64,000 nucleotides of DNA from Eudoraea chungangensis (GCF_029360665.1 NZ_JARDUB010000003.1:1-64000); one strand, 5' to 3'; shown: positions 1 through 9,193, counted from the first letter of the stretch. Translations and numbers: made by a program. The notes: a model not told the origin generated them from the sequence alone.

Positions 1-107
1 TAACTATATAAGAAACGCTGTCTGTCAATATGTCAATGAACTTCCTTTAACGCTCAAACTCTACCCCATCTATACATCACATCCCTGCCTAAGCGGCTGC
101 AAATATA
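1..107 (-). promoter_or_regulatory. probable rRNA operon promoter and leader (runs off left edge)
   Basis: On the minus strand a TATATTTG -7 element lies at about 100-107, followed by GCAGCCGC. Further downstream (lower coordinates, about 25-45) is the string AGTTCATTGACATATTGAC. From memory, a TTCATTGACATATTG-like box is a conserved element of flavobacterial rRNA leaders upstream of 16S. No open reading frame of note starts in this stretch. I infer that a 16S gene begins just left of position 1; the sequence shown does not include it. Confidence 0.5.
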
Positions 108-192
108 AACACCTTTTTTAAATTAAAAACTAATTTTAAGTATTTTTATGAAATAAATTTCACCCTAATTTTTAATGCGCTAATAATTAGGT

Positions 193-212
193 TTTTGACA
201 AGAATGTCAAAA
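193..212. repeat. small inverted repeat TTTTGACA-N4-TGTCAAAA
   Basis: Two perfect 8-base arms are separated by four bases in the AT-rich gap between the DUF4294 gene and the presumed rRNA promoter. Neither side carries a T-run, so it looks more like a protein-binding dyad than a terminator. The rest of 108-256 is AT-rich sequence with no recognisable gene. Confidence 0.3.
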
Positions 213-256
213 TAAAAAAGGGTTATAAATCTACACTATTTAATGGTTTCCTGCAA

Positions 257-952
257 CTATTTTTTATTCTTTTCCATCTTGCCCCACTTATTCGTTAATG
301 AGGAATAATCGTAGTCCAAAACTGTCTCCTGTCTTTGTAACCTATTTGTTGCAAAGGCCCTTTGTAAAATATCTTCTATAAGATAGTCTTCGTGCACCAT
401 TTCAGGATTATAGACCTCCTTAATACTTATCTTAAACATTTTCGCGGTAGTATTATACCAAAATGCACGCCATCCAGATCTGAGCTCCTTCACCAAATCA
501 TAAGCAGAGGTCCCTGTCTGACGGTAAATTAATTTTACCAGAATCTGTCCTTCTGTACGAGTTAACTTTTTTAATTCTTCTGAGAACTCCCCTTCTATAT
601 AGTTCTGTAATTCCTTGGTATACTTTTTCCTTTTCCTTTTAGACTTTATAGAGGCCAGGCTATCATTTAAGTCTTCCAGTCTTTCAGAAGCCAATTTTGC
701 ATAAGGATAAACCTTTAAAGTCTTTCTTCTTAAAATATAATAGCGTAGTTTTTCCTGGTAAGAACTAAATTCCAGTTTGCCAAAAATATACACTTCATTT
801 AGGGGTATATAATTTTGAAAAATAGAATCTCCTTCTACAATGATCATTTTCTCAGTAATAGAATCCATTGGCATTTCCTCTACTTGCGCCTGGCCAGTAA
901 AAGTTATACCTACCAAAAAAAGTAACAACATAATTTTTCGCACAGTAACCAC
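257..952 (-). CDS. DUF4294 family exported protein
   Basis: 231-residue protein that I recognise as the DUF4294 family of Bacteroidota; its function is unknown. The N-terminus is a signal peptide (VRKIMLLLFLVGITFTGQAQ), so the protein is probably periplasmic. The body is highly charged and mostly helical: a basic stretch SIKSKRKRKKY near residue 103 is followed by the conserved region EGQILVKLIYRQTGTSAYDL and GWRAFWYNTTA (about 130-170). The start at 952 is a GTG that supplies basic residues to the signal peptide; an ATG seven codons later is an alternative. It is transcribed away from the M42 peptidase gene and shares the 95-base gap with it. Confidence 0.75.
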   Translation of the reverse strand: MVTVRKIMLLLFLVGITFTGQAQVEEMPMDSITEKMIIVEGDSIFQNYIPLNEVYIFGKLEFSSYQEKLRYYILRRKTLKVYPYAKLASERLEDLNDSLASIKSKRKRKKYTKELQNYIEGEFSEELKKLTRTEGQILVKLIYRQTGTSAYDLVKELRSGWRAFWYNTTAKMFKISIKEVYNPEMVHEDYLIEDILQRAFATNRLQRQETVLDYDYSSLTNKWGKMEKNKK

Positions 953-1020
953 TTTTCAAAATTCTTGCCAAAATTACGTATAAACCTCATACCGAACACC
1001 TAAATAAAAGTGAATATTAT

Positions 1021-1028
1021 TAAGTTTG
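1021..1028 (+). promoter_or_regulatory. TAnnTTTG promoter element for the M42 peptidase gene
   Basis: TAAGTTTG sits 18 bases before the ATG at 1047 and matches the Bacteroidota -7 consensus. No good TTG -33 element is visible at the expected distance. Confidence 0.45.
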
Positions 1029-1046
1029 TATTAAACTAAAACATAT

Positions 1047-2135
1047 ATGAGCGCCAAAAAAATAATCACTAAAAAATCCTTAGACTTTTTTGAAAAATAT
1101 CTAAACAACGCCTCCCCAACAGGATATGAATGGGAAGGGCAAAAGCTTTGGATGAATTATATTAAACCCTATGTAGATACTTTTATTACGGATTCTTATG
1201 GAACAGCGGTTGGGGTAATTAACCCGGATGCAGCCTATAGAGTTGTTATTGAAGGACATTCGGACGAAATTTCATGGTACGTAAACTACATAACGGACAA
1301 CGGTTTGCTCTATGTAATACGTAATGGTGGCAGTGATCACCAAATAGCCCCTTCAAAATGGGTAAACATTCATACCAAAAATGGCATTGTAAAAGGTGTT
1401 TTTGGATGGCCTGCAATTCATACCAGAGATAGGGCAAAAGAAGAGCCACCAAAACTAGATAATATTTTTATTGATATTGGGGCAAAGGACAAAGACGAAG
1501 TGAAAAAAATGGGGGTTCATGTCGGCTGCGTCATTACCTATCCAGACACATTTCAAATTTTAAATGGCAATAAATTTGTTTGTAGAGCAATTGATAATCG
1601 GGCAGGAGGTTTTATGATTGCAGAAGTAGCACGACTTTTAAGTGAAAACAAGAAAAAACTTCCTTTTGGGTTATATATTACCAATGCCGTACAAGAAGAG
1701 ATAGGTCTAAGAGGAGCCGAAATGATTACGGAAACCATTAAACCAAACGCTGCCATAATAACAGATGTTTGTCATGATACCACCACTCCTATGATAAACA
1801 AAAAACAACAAGGACATACAGAAATGGGAGCAGGTCCGGTTATTTCATATGCCCCTGCAGTACAAAATAAACTCAGGGAAAGAATTATTGAAACCGCTGA
1901 AGCTAACAACATTCCTTTTCAAAGAATGGCAGCTTCAAGAGCTACAGGAACAGATACGGATGCCTTTGCATATAGTAATGGCGGCGTACCATCCGCACTT
2001 ATTTCCCTGCCTTTGCGCTATATGCATACGACAGTTGAAACAGTTCACAAGGATGACGTAGAAAATGTAATTCGACTTATTTACGAATCCTTACTACAAA
2101 TTAAAAATGGGGAGACCTTTAGTTATTTCGATTAA
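1047..2135 (+). CDS. M42 family metallopeptidase (glutamyl aminopeptidase-like)
   Basis: 362-residue cytoplasmic aminopeptidase of the M42 family, which forms large tetrahedral complexes that trim peptides. Family metal ligands are recognisable: EGHSDEISWYV near residue 69 (His and Asp), AIDNRAGGFM near 182 (Asp of the bridging pair), AVQEEIGLRGA near 215 (catalytic Glu pair), ITDVCHDT near 238 (Asp) and RYMHTTVETVH near 324 (His). No signal peptide. Length and motif order are those of an intact enzyme. The exact peptide preference cannot be read from the sequence. The next gene on the same strand, a Nudix hydrolase, follows after 37 bases. Confidence 0.88.
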   Translation: MSAKKIITKKSLDFFEKYLNNASPTGYEWEGQKLWMNYIKPYVDTFITDSYGTAVGVINPDAAYRVVIEGHSDEISWYVNYITDNGLLYVIRNGGSDHQIAPSKWVNIHTKNGIVKGVFGWPAIHTRDRAKEEPPKLDNIFIDIGAKDKDEVKKMGVHVGCVITYPDTFQILNGNKFVCRAIDNRAGGFMIAEVARLLSENKKKLPFGLYITNAVQEEIGLRGAEMITETIKPNAAIITDVCHDTTTPMINKKQQGHTEMGAGPVISYAPAVQNKLRERIIETAEANNIPFQRMAASRATGTDTDAFAYSNGGVPSALISLPLRYMHTTVETVHKDDVENVIRLIYESLLQIKNGETFSYFD

Positions 2136-2172
2136 ATTCCCTTGAAAAAGAAAAGATTCAAAATTATTGGTC

Positions 2173-2721
2173 ATGGAAGAATGGGTAGATGTATTAAATG
2201 AAAATGGAGCTCCTACGGCCAAGGTTGTTTTAAAATCAGAGGCACATGAAAAAGGAATATTTCATGCCACTGTACATATATGGTTTTATACCAAAAATGG
2301 AAAAGTCCTTTTACAACAAAGAGGGGAGCAGAAAAAAACCTTCCCTCTTCTTTGGGACGTCTCCGTTGCTGGTCATGTTATGGCAGGGGAAGCTATTTCT
2401 GATGCTGCTTTAAGAGAAATACAGGAAGAAATAGGGCTCAGTATTACAAAGAATAAATTACAAAAACTTGGCGTCTTTAAATCTGTTCAGGAACACCATA
2501 AAAATTTATTGGACTGCGAATATCATCATACTTTCCTATGCCTTCTGGAAAAAGAAATTCATGAATTAAGAAAACAAAAAGAAGAAGTTAAGGATCTAAA
2601 ACTTATACCACTGCAAAAATTTGCAGAGGAAACTTGGGGAATAGCTAATCCAAAACCTTATGTCCCCCACGATAAGGAATACTATGCCGCAGTAATTAAG
2701 TCTATTAAAAGGAGTTTATAG
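2173..2721 (+). CDS. Nudix hydrolase, Idi-like
   Basis: 182-residue Nudix protein starting at ATG 2173; a TTG two codons upstream is in frame but less likely. The Nudix box is GHVMAGEAISDAALREIQEE, continuing IGL, which matches GX5EX7REUXEEXGU. The N-terminal part (WVDVLNENGAPTAKVVLKSEAHEKGIFHATVHIW) resembles isopentenyl-diphosphate isomerase-type Nudix proteins. These are often annotated as Idi in flavobacteria, but the short bacterial members are usually general nucleotide or dinucleotide hydrolases. Substrate is unknown. It probably shares a transcript with the M42 gene. Its 3' end overlaps that of hisS by six bases, tail to tail. Confidence 0.85.
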   Translation: MEEWVDVLNENGAPTAKVVLKSEAHEKGIFHATVHIWFYTKNGKVLLQQRGEQKKTFPLLWDVSVAGHVMAGEAISDAALREIQEEIGLSITKNKLQKLGVFKSVQEHHKNLLDCEYHHTFLCLLEKEIHELRKQKEEVKDLKLIPLQKFAEETWGIANPKPYVPHDKEYYAAVIKSIKRSL

Positions 2722-4092
2722 AGTAGCTAGAAATTGATCTATTTCATTAATAGGATAGGTGGTTTGAAGGCCTTTTTTCATATCCTTGACTACAAATACA
2801 TTTGCTTCCAATTCTTGCTCTCCTAATAGTATTATGTACGGAACCTGCCTTTGGTTTGCATATTTCATTTGTTTCTGCACCTTTACTGTATCGGGATACA
2901 AGTCTGTCCTGATACCATTACCACGCAATTTCCCGAGGATTTTCATTGCCTCCAATGCCTCTTTGTTTCCAAAATTTAAAATTAGCACATCCAGATTATG
3001 TGCTATATCGGCTGGAAAAAGATTCAATTCTTCTAAAACCAAATAAATCCTATCTAATCCGAAAGAGATACCAACACCACTCACATTTTTCAACCCAAAA
3101 ATATCCGTGAGATGATCGTACCTACCACCGCCACCTATAGAACCCATTTTTACACCATGCGGAGGAGTTACTTCAAGTATTACACCCGTATAATAATTAA
3201 GACCTCTAGCTAAGGTTACCTGAAAGTTTAATTGAATACTTGCTGCTTCTAAATCCGAAGTCCTTTGCAGTACAAATTCTAGCTCTTCGATTCCTTTTGA
3301 TCCCTCTTCAGAGTCTTTTAAAAACTCCTTTAAAACAGCTAATTTTTCGGTATTAGAACCACGCAAAGAAAACAATGGATTAGCCTTATTAATGGCTTCC
3401 TGAGAAATGCCCTTAGCCAACATTTCGGTCATTACTTTATCTACCCCAATTTTATCTAACTTGTCTAGGGCTACCGTAAAAGGTATCAACTTCTCCTTCT
3501 CACCTATTACCTCAGCAATTCCGGATAAAATTTTTCGGTGATTAATATAAACAATGGAGCCTTTCAGCTTTAAGTCGTTAAATACGGAATTGTACAGCTG
3601 AATCAATTCTATCTCCTGCAACAAGGAACTAGAGCCCACCATGTCCGCATCACATTGGTAAAACTCTCTAAATCTTCCCTTCTGTGGTCTGTCTGCCCTC
3701 CATACTGGTTGTATTTGATAGCGTTTAAAGGGAAAGCTAATTTCATTCTGATGCATTACCACATAGCGAGCGAAAGGCACGGTTAAATCATAGCGTAGGG
3801 CTTTCTCTGAAATACGTGGTGTTAATGTTGAAGAATTCTTGCTTTTGTATAACTCTTCATCTACCTTGTTTAAAAAATCTCCTGAATTTAAAATTTTAAA
3901 TATCAGACGATCTCCCTCCTCGCCATATTTACCCAAAAGCGTGTCGAGATTTTCGAATGAAGGTGTTTCTATGGGTTGGAATCCAAATAGTTCGAAATGC
4001 TTCCTTATTACAGAGAAAATATAGTTTCGTTTTGCAATTTCTTTTGGAGAAAAATCTCTTGTTCCTTTTGGTATAGAAGGTTTACTTGCCAT
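2716..4092 (-). CDS. hisS: histidyl-tRNA synthetase
   Basis: 458-residue class II aminoacyl-tRNA synthetase that charges tRNA-His. Motif 2 is VWRADRPQKGRFREFYQCD (about 129-147). The two histidine-binding signatures are ARGLNYYTG (near 296) and GIGGGGRYDHL (near 318). Motif 3 is GVGISFGLDRIY (near 342). Residues from about 365 form the anticodon-binding domain. The protein starts MASKPSIPKGTRDFSP, with the usual KGTRDF N-terminus, so the start at 4092 is well supported. A TATCTTTG promoter element lies just upstream. This is a slightly long bacterial HisRS but typical for Bacteroidota. Confidence 0.97.
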   Translation of the reverse strand: MASKPSIPKGTRDFSPKEIAKRNYIFSVIRKHFELFGFQPIETPSFENLDTLLGKYGEEGDRLIFKILNSGDFLNKVDEELYKSKNSSTLTPRISEKALRYDLTVPFARYVVMHQNEISFPFKRYQIQPVWRADRPQKGRFREFYQCDADMVGSSSLLQEIELIQLYNSVFNDLKLKGSIVYINHRKILSGIAEVIGEKEKLIPFTVALDKLDKIGVDKVMTEMLAKGISQEAINKANPLFSLRGSNTEKLAVLKEFLKDSEEGSKGIEELEFVLQRTSDLEAASIQLNFQVTLARGLNYYTGVILEVTPPHGVKMGSIGGGGRYDHLTDIFGLKNVSGVGISFGLDRIYLVLEELNLFPADIAHNLDVLILNFGNKEALEAMKILGKLRGNGIRTDLYPDTVKVQKQMKYANQRQVPYIILLGEQELEANVFVVKDMKKGLQTTYPINEIDQFLATL

Positions 4093-4109
4093 AGGTTCCG
4101 GTTAGTTTA

Positions 4110-4117
4110 CAAAGATA
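4110..4117 (-). promoter_or_regulatory. TATCTTTG promoter element for hisS
   Basis: Read on the minus strand, TATCTTTG matches the Bacteroidota TAnnTTTG element and lies 18 bases before the hisS ATG. Confidence 0.5.
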
Positions 4118-4153
4118 GAGGTTTCTGGAAAGCTGATTAAATGAACGCACAAT

Positions 4154-4624
4154 TTATCCTATAATCTTATCAAACCATTGATATAAATCGCCTTTAGTAA
4201 TTACAGCACCTTCTTGTATTAGTCCAAAAATATCTAAACTTTTATCCTCAGAATATGCCTTAGAGGCTGTTAGGTATTCTACAAAATCGGATTGCCAATT
4301 TTTTTTAAACCAATTAAACCCCAAAGAAGTTGTTAAGTCTATGTCTGGGTTTAAGACCTTTATAGACACCAATTTCATTTCCTTTTCTGCCATGAAGAAC
4401 AAATGCATATGTTGTTTAGAAACATTTTCTAAATAGGAAACCTTCTGGAGTACCCCTTCCCAAACTAAATCGCTAAAGACATCTAATTCATCCTCTGCAA
4501 CCTCTGGTTTATTTTGTTTAATTTCTTGCCATTCATCTGCAGTAATGGACTGAGTTGCTAGAAAATTGATAAACTCTGTATGCAATTCCTCTAACTGTTG
4601 TTTGGTTAAACGCGTATATTTCAT
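4154..4624 (-). CDS. DUF6495 family protein
   Basis: 156-residue cytoplasmic protein with no signal peptide and no known function; I recognise it as DUF6495, a family restricted to Bacteroidota. I chose the ATG at 4624 because family members begin MKYxRLTKEQLEELH and the sequence here reads MKYTRLTKQQLEELHTEF. An in-frame ATG eight codons upstream (4648) adds a non-conserved tail. It has an acidic central helix region (EVAEDELDVFSDLVW) and several conserved Trp positions. It lies between hisS and the TonB-dependent receptor on the same strand, 41 bases after the receptor stop. Confidence 0.75.
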   Translation of the reverse strand: MKYTRLTKQQLEELHTEFINFLATQSITADEWQEIKQNKPEVAEDELDVFSDLVWEGVLQKVSYLENVSKQHMHLFFMAEKEMKLVSIKVLNPDIDLTTSLGFNWFKKNWQSDFVEYLTASKAYSEDKSLDIFGLIQEGAVITKGDLYQWFDKIIG

Positions 4625-4665
4625 CCCAAAAAAATAGCTGTTGGCCAATGGCCGTAAAATACTTA

Positions 4666-7600
4666 TTAATTAAAAAGATATCTAATTCCAATTTGTGCTC
4701 TCCAACGTGATATTTCAGAAGTAACTGCATTGAAGGTACTTGTGTTGGAAGGATTAAAAGTATAGGTTGGCACATTGTTTTCATCTATGGTTACTCCCAT
4801 CAACTGATCAAACGAAGGAGCCTGTACCACTCCCCAATTGGAGTTCAAAAGATTTCCAAAATTCAGTATGTCAAGACTTATTTGGAACTTGTTCTTTTCG
4901 TTAATTTTAATGTCTTGCAATACCTTTATATCGAATGTACTTCTCCATGGTGCCAATGCCCCATACCTTTCCGCGTACTGCCCTCTTCTACCATTTAAAT
5001 AATCGTCTTGTTGAATAAATGCTTCAAAAGCTTCAGCTTGTCCGGGGCCACTAAAGTTCATTTGTGAGAGTTCTGTTGCCGTTGGAATATACAGCAGATC
5101 GTTTATACTAGACCCATCGTTGTTGATGTCACCACCATAAATGTAATTATACCGTCCACTTTTCGCATATTCAAAAAATGCTGATACCGTTGTACCCGTT
5201 TTAAAACCTTTAGAAATCACCCCAATTACTCTGTGGTTATCCCCATATCTAGAAAAAGATAATACGTCTTTATTGGCATTCCCAACTACTGCGTTCCCAG
5301 CAAAAGCATCCCCGGTGATTTCTGCATCAATTGAGTTAACTTCTTTAGAATTTAAAAAGCTATAGGCGAGCATGGCATATATACCATTATCCCAGGTCTT
5401 TTGTCCTTTTACTGATGCATTCCAAATTCTTCCCTGATCTGAATTGGTAAAAACATAAGCATTAGTTGGTCCTCCAAAAATTTGAGATTTATCATCGTTA
5501 GAGTAAACCGCACGATTATCAACGCCAGCTAATGTTTCAGAAGGAGATTTTAATCCCCAATTCTGCACGTGGGCTGCGTTTATATCCTTGGTATATGAAA
5601 CATCAGCTGTTAGGATAAGTCCGTTATCGAAACGTTTATCGGCACCTACATTAGTTCTCCAAACCTGTGGCCATTGAAAATCAGGATCCACGATTTGGTA
5701 GAAGAAAAAGTCTAAGCCCTGTACTTGGTTCCCCAACCAAACAAATGGAAAACGGCCCGTAAAAACTCCGGAACCTCCTCTAATTTGCAACGTATTATCA
5801 TTATTCACATCCCAGTTAAACCCTACTCTTGGAGAAATTAAAATCTTATTGGTGGGTAATTGCTCAGAATCTAAGAAAATAGGTTCATCCGTGTCCGGAT
5901 CAAAGTATTGTATAGAGGGTATATAAGTTCCTGAATCTCCCCCTTTTCTTTCAATATTTTCTCTTATTTTAGCTGCGGTATCAAAATAAAGCGGTTTATC
6001 GAAGCGGATACCATAGGTTAGCTTAAAGTTTTCTTTTATGTCCCACTGGTCTTGAAGATAAAACGATAGTTGCCCAACATTAGTTTCTGCCAATGCCCAA
6101 CCTCCTGGGTTTCCCACGCCAGCCGCATTAAACGCGTTATTAGTGGCGATAGCGTCGTCAAAAGCCTGTTGTAAGGCTCCTGAACTGGCAAACTCCGGAA
6201 AATCTGTAATAGTTGTGGTAGGAAAGAATACTCCCTGTGCCCCGTAGGCCCCTAAATTAAATGAGTTATCAAACTCGAACTTTTCAAATGAAAAACCTAC
6301 CGTAAAGGTATGGTCTCCTTTAAAGAAGTTTAAATTGTTAGTAATTTGCAAGACTTTCTGATCTAGCGTATTATTTATTGAAAAAGGTTCGTGACCGCCA
6401 ATGATGTAATTTGAACTACCTGTATCATCCAGTATAACTAAACTTGGTGCAGGTGTTGAGAATGGGTTTCTAAAATCATCAAAATGGGTATATCCAAATT
6501 GCAATTTATTGGTAGCTTCCTCAGAAAGTTTAGTGTTAAGTTCTACCTGAATAGAATTTATATTATTGTTTATTTCGTAACCGGCATTTTCAAACTGAAG
6601 AGTTTGTGTATTCGGCCCTCTAAAAGTAATCGCATCTCTATTCGCAGGTTTTCCTTTTGAGGCCTTCAAAAAGTTATAGATAACGGCTAGTCTATTATTG
6701 TCGTTTATGTTCCAGTCAATCTTAAAAATACCTTTGGTAGACTCCTGATCAAAGTTAAAACCTTCGTATCTTCCTGGGTTATAAAAAATATCATTGCCGC
6801 TTCCATCTTGTCCAATAACTACCTGGCGTAACAAATTGTCCACGAGCTCAAAATCTGAGGCAAGAACGCGACTTTCATTTATCTCCCCTGTTCCTCTATT
6901 AGGAACAAATCCGTCTGTACCTAAAGAGGTTAATTGGTCTTTTTCTAGGTTGACAAAAAAGAATAGCTTGTTCTTAACAATAGGACCTCCTATACTGAGA
7001 CCATACTGATACTGTTCAAGACCTGTTTTAAATACTTTATCGCCATTAATCTTACCCCCTGTTAAATCGTCATTTCGGAAAAAGCCATAGGCTGTTCCAT
7101 AAAACTCATTAGTTCCACTTTTAGTAACGGCATTTACAGAAGCCCCAGTAAAACCTGATAGGGTAACGTCATACGGTGCCGTGGTAACCTGTATCTGATC
7201 AATTGCATCTAAAGAGATGGGCTGTGAATTTGTCTGCCCCCCTGGGGTAGCTGCGTCCAAACCAAAAGGGTTATTAAAAATGGCACCATCCAAGGAGAAA
7301 TTATTGTATTGGTCATTTCTTCCTCCGAAAGACTGGCCCGAAGCTCCGTTAGAAGCTGTAGGATCTAATCTAGTAAAATCACTTGCCGATCTTGAAATAG
7401 TAGGTAATTTGGTAAGCTCATTTCTTCCTACGCTGGTTTCCGCTCCTGTTCTGTCACTACCAAAAGTTCCTGTTCTGTCTCCAACCACAGTTACCTCGTC
7501 TAAAAGTTCACTATCGGTTGCCATTTGAACATCCACATTATAGGTCTTACCTAAAGAAAGGAAGATATCATTTTGCGTTTGCGATTTAAACCCTATATAA

Positions 7601-7842
7601 CTGATAGTTAGCTCATAAGGCCCTCCTACTCTGAGGTTAACAAGATTAAATCTTCCGTCTTCATTAGTTACGGTTCCATGTTTGGTTCCGGTGGGCATAT
7701 GAATAGCGACTATATTGGCTCCTAATAAAGGTATACCTTGATCATCAACGATAGCACCTCTAATATTTGATGTGGTTACCTGTGCCATCAAGGACGTCAT
7801 GGCACCTAAAAACAACAACAGACAAAACAGTTTGTTTTTCAT
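4666..7842 (-). CDS. TonB-dependent receptor, Oar-like, with carboxypeptidase-regulatory N-terminal domain
   Basis: 1058-residue outer-membrane protein. Signal peptide 1-20 (MKNKLFCLLLFLGAMTSLMA). Residues 22-110 form a carboxypeptidase-regulatory-like beta-sandwich (IRGAIVDDQGIPLLGANIV). A plug domain follows (about 115-240, with NNFSLDGAIFNNPFGLD), then a large 22-strand barrel to the C-terminus (IGIRYLF, ending near an aromatic as expected). No SusD partner is adjacent, so it is not a classical SusCD pair. It resembles the Oar-like receptors linked to adhesion, vesicles or peptide uptake in flavobacteria. The ligand is unknown. It is transcribed toward the DUF6495 gene and is separated from the ribosomal operon by a strong terminator. 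Confidence 0.88.
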   Translation of the reverse strand: MKNKLFCLLLFLGAMTSLMAQVTTSNIRGAIVDDQGIPLLGANIVAIHMPTGTKHGTVTNEDGRFNLVNLRVGGPYELTISYIGFKSQTQNDIFLSLGKTYNVDVQMATDSELLDEVTVVGDRTGTFGSDRTGAETSVGRNELTKLPTISRSASDFTRLDPTASNGASGQSFGGRNDQYNNFSLDGAIFNNPFGLDAATPGGQTNSQPISLDAIDQIQVTTAPYDVTLSGFTGASVNAVTKSGTNEFYGTAYGFFRNDDLTGGKINGDKVFKTGLEQYQYGLSIGGPIVKNKLFFFVNLEKDQLTSLGTDGFVPNRGTGEINESRVLASDFELVDNLLRQVVIGQDGSGNDIFYNPGRYEGFNFDQESTKGIFKIDWNINDNNRLAVIYNFLKASKGKPANRDAITFRGPNTQTLQFENAGYEINNNINSIQVELNTKLSEEATNKLQFGYTHFDDFRNPFSTPAPSLVILDDTGSSNYIIGGHEPFSINNTLDQKVLQITNNLNFFKGDHTFTVGFSFEKFEFDNSFNLGAYGAQGVFFPTTTITDFPEFASSGALQQAFDDAIATNNAFNAAGVGNPGGWALAETNVGQLSFYLQDQWDIKENFKLTYGIRFDKPLYFDTAAKIRENIERKGGDSGTYIPSIQYFDPDTDEPIFLDSEQLPTNKILISPRVGFNWDVNNDNTLQIRGGSGVFTGRFPFVWLGNQVQGLDFFFYQIVDPDFQWPQVWRTNVGADKRFDNGLILTADVSYTKDINAAHVQNWGLKSPSETLAGVDNRAVYSNDDKSQIFGGPTNAYVFTNSDQGRIWNASVKGQKTWDNGIYAMLAYSFLNSKEVNSIDAEITGDAFAGNAVVGNANKDVLSFSRYGDNHRVIGVISKGFKTGTTVSAFFEYAKSGRYNYIYGGDINNDGSSINDLLYIPTATELSQMNFSGPGQAEAFEAFIQQDDYLNGRRGQYAERYGALAPWRSTFDIKVLQDIKINEKNKFQISLDILNFGNLLNSNWGVVQAPSFDQLMGVTIDENNVPTYTFNPSNTSTFNAVTSEISRWRAQIGIRYLFN

Positions 7843-7890
7843 AGTAATTTAGGTTAGTTAGATTGAAGAAATCCGTTAGAATATAATAAA

Positions 7891-7918
7891 AAAAGAGCTA
7901 TGATATCATAGCTCTTTT
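7891..7918 (-). terminator. intrinsic terminator after rpsF-rpsR-rplI
   Basis: A perfect inverted repeat with 14-base arms (AAAAGAGCTATGAT and its complement) is followed on the minus strand by a run of T residues. It lies 21 bases past the rplI stop and ends the ribosomal operon before the receptor gene. Confidence 0.85.
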
Positions 7919-7938
7919 ACAATAAAAAATTGAAATAC

Positions 7939-8391
7939 TTATTTTTTGTCACCCACCACTTCAAATGGGAATTCCACAACTACATCTCTGTGTAGCCTAA
8001 TAGCTGCTTCATAAGGACCCGTTCTCTTTATGGTTCCTCCTTTGATGCTAATATATTTCTTGTCTATTTCGTGACCTTCTTTATGTAGAGCGTCCGCAAC
8101 ATCGATATTAGAAATGGATCCAAATAATTTTTCTGCGGCACCAACTTTGGCAGCAATTTTTATTTGAAGTTCTTTAAGTGCTTCAGCGGTTTTGTTTGCT
8201 TTAGCAATTATTTCTTTCTCCTTATGCGCTTTTTGACGGATATTCTCTGCAAGTACTTTTTTAGCAGAAGGTGTTGCCATCATAGCAAGACCCTGAGGTA
8301 TTAGGTAGTTTCTACCATAACCATTTTTAACCTTAACTACGTCATCCTTAAAACCAAGGTTCTGGACGTCATCTTTTAATATAAGTTCCAT
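7939..8391 (-). CDS. rplI: 50S ribosomal protein L9
   Basis: 150-residue L9, full length. The N-terminal RNA-binding domain begins MELILKDDVQNLGFKDDVV and contains the family signature region VKNGYGRNYLIPQGLAM (near 22-38). A long connecting helix rich in Lys and Ala (40-80) leads to the C-terminal domain ending VVEFPFEVVGDKK. L9 binds 23S rRNA near the L1 stalk. It is the last gene of the rpsF-rpsR-rplI operon, 12 bases after rpsR, with a strong terminator immediately downstream. Confidence 0.97.
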   Translation of the reverse strand: MELILKDDVQNLGFKDDVVKVKNGYGRNYLIPQGLAMMATPSAKKVLAENIRQKAHKEKEIIAKANKTAEALKELQIKIAAKVGAAEKLFGSISNIDVADALHKEGHEIDKKYISIKGGTIKRTGPYEAAIRLHRDVVVEFPFEVVGDKK

Positions 8392-8403
8392 GATCTGCTA
8401 TTT

Positions 8404-8700
8404 TTATTTTAATAAATCGCCTACATAAGGCATTAAGGCTATATGGCGTGCTCTTTTAACTGCCTGAGCCACCTTTCTTTGATATTTTAAGGAAGTACCT
8501 GTAAGTCTTCTTGGAAGTAATTTTCCTTGCTCGTTTACTAACTTCATTAAGAAATCAGGATCTTTATAATCTATATATTTGATACCAGATTTCTTGAACC
8601 TACAATACTTCTTTTGCTTGTTAGTCTCGATATTAAGAGGGGTTAAATACCTAATTTCCCCATCTTTCTTGCCTTTCGCTTGTTGTTCTATTGATGCCAT
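8404..8700 (-). CDS. rpsR: 30S ribosomal protein S18
   Basis: 98-residue S18. The conserved core is present: [18 protein letters not shown] (about 30-47), [20 protein letters not shown] (about 60-79) and a basic C-terminal helix [13 protein letters not shown]. The first 25 residues are an extension common in flavobacterial S18. It sits between rpsF (gap of four bases) and rplI (gap of twelve), which is the conserved operon order in Bacteroidota. It acts in the small-subunit platform with S6. Confidence 0.97.
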   Translation of the reverse strand: MASIEQQAKGKKDGEIRYLTPLNIETNKQKKYCRFKKSGIKYIDYKDPDFLMKLVNEQGKLLPRRLTGTSLKYQRKVAQAVKRARHIALMPYVGDLLK

Positions 8701-8704
8701 AAAA

Positions 8705-9043
8705 TTATGCTTTAGCTTTTAATCTGGTTCTTCTTTTTTCTGCCCATTCAATGGCATGCTTGTCTAGCTTTACAGTTAAAAAACGCATTACACGCTCATC
8801 TCTTCTGAATTCTTGCTCGTAAGGAGCAACGGTTTCGCCAGAAGCTGTAAATTCAAATAAATGGTAAAAACCACTCTTTTTGTTTTGAATCGGATAGGCC
8901 AATTTCTTTAGCCCCCAATTTTCTTTGGCCACTATTTTAGCGCCATTTTTAGTCAAGAAATCTTCAAATTTCTTTACTGTTTCCTCTATCTGAGTATCTG
9001 ATAGAACGGGATTTAGAATGAAAACAGTTTCATAATTGTTCAT
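8705..9043 (-). CDS. rpsF: 30S ribosomal protein S6
   Basis: 112-residue S6 with the usual start [20 protein letters not shown] and the ferredoxin-like core ([39 protein letters not shown]). The C-terminus is basic ([11 protein letters not shown]). S6 pairs with S18 on 16S rRNA. It is the first gene of the operon. A TACTTTTG promoter with a TTG -33 about 20 bases further upstream precedes it. Confidence 0.97.
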   Translation of the reverse strand: MNNYETVFILNPVLSDTQIEETVKKFEDFLTKNGAKIVAKENWGLKKLAYPIQNKKSGFYHLFEFTASGETVAPYEQEFRRDERVMRFLTVKLDKHAIEWAEKRRTRLKAKA

Positions 9044-9067
9044 AATATAATTGTTTTAAAAGGAGCG

Positions 9068-9098
9068 CAAAAGTAATAATAATTAGTTCTAATTACAA
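9068..9098 (-). promoter_or_regulatory. promoter of the rpsF-rpsR-rplI operon
   Basis: On the minus strand a -33 TTG (9096-9098) and a -7 TACTTTTG (9068-9075) are separated by 20 bases, matching the Bacteroidota sigma-ABfr promoter layout. The distance to the rpsF ATG is 24 bases. Confidence 0.65.
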
Positions 9099-9193
9099 GA
9101 AAATGAGAAAATCTTCGTTATAGCTTACAAGAATCATAAAATCTAAACTTAACCTATAACTTTAAAATGATTAATCATTTACCATTTACACAG

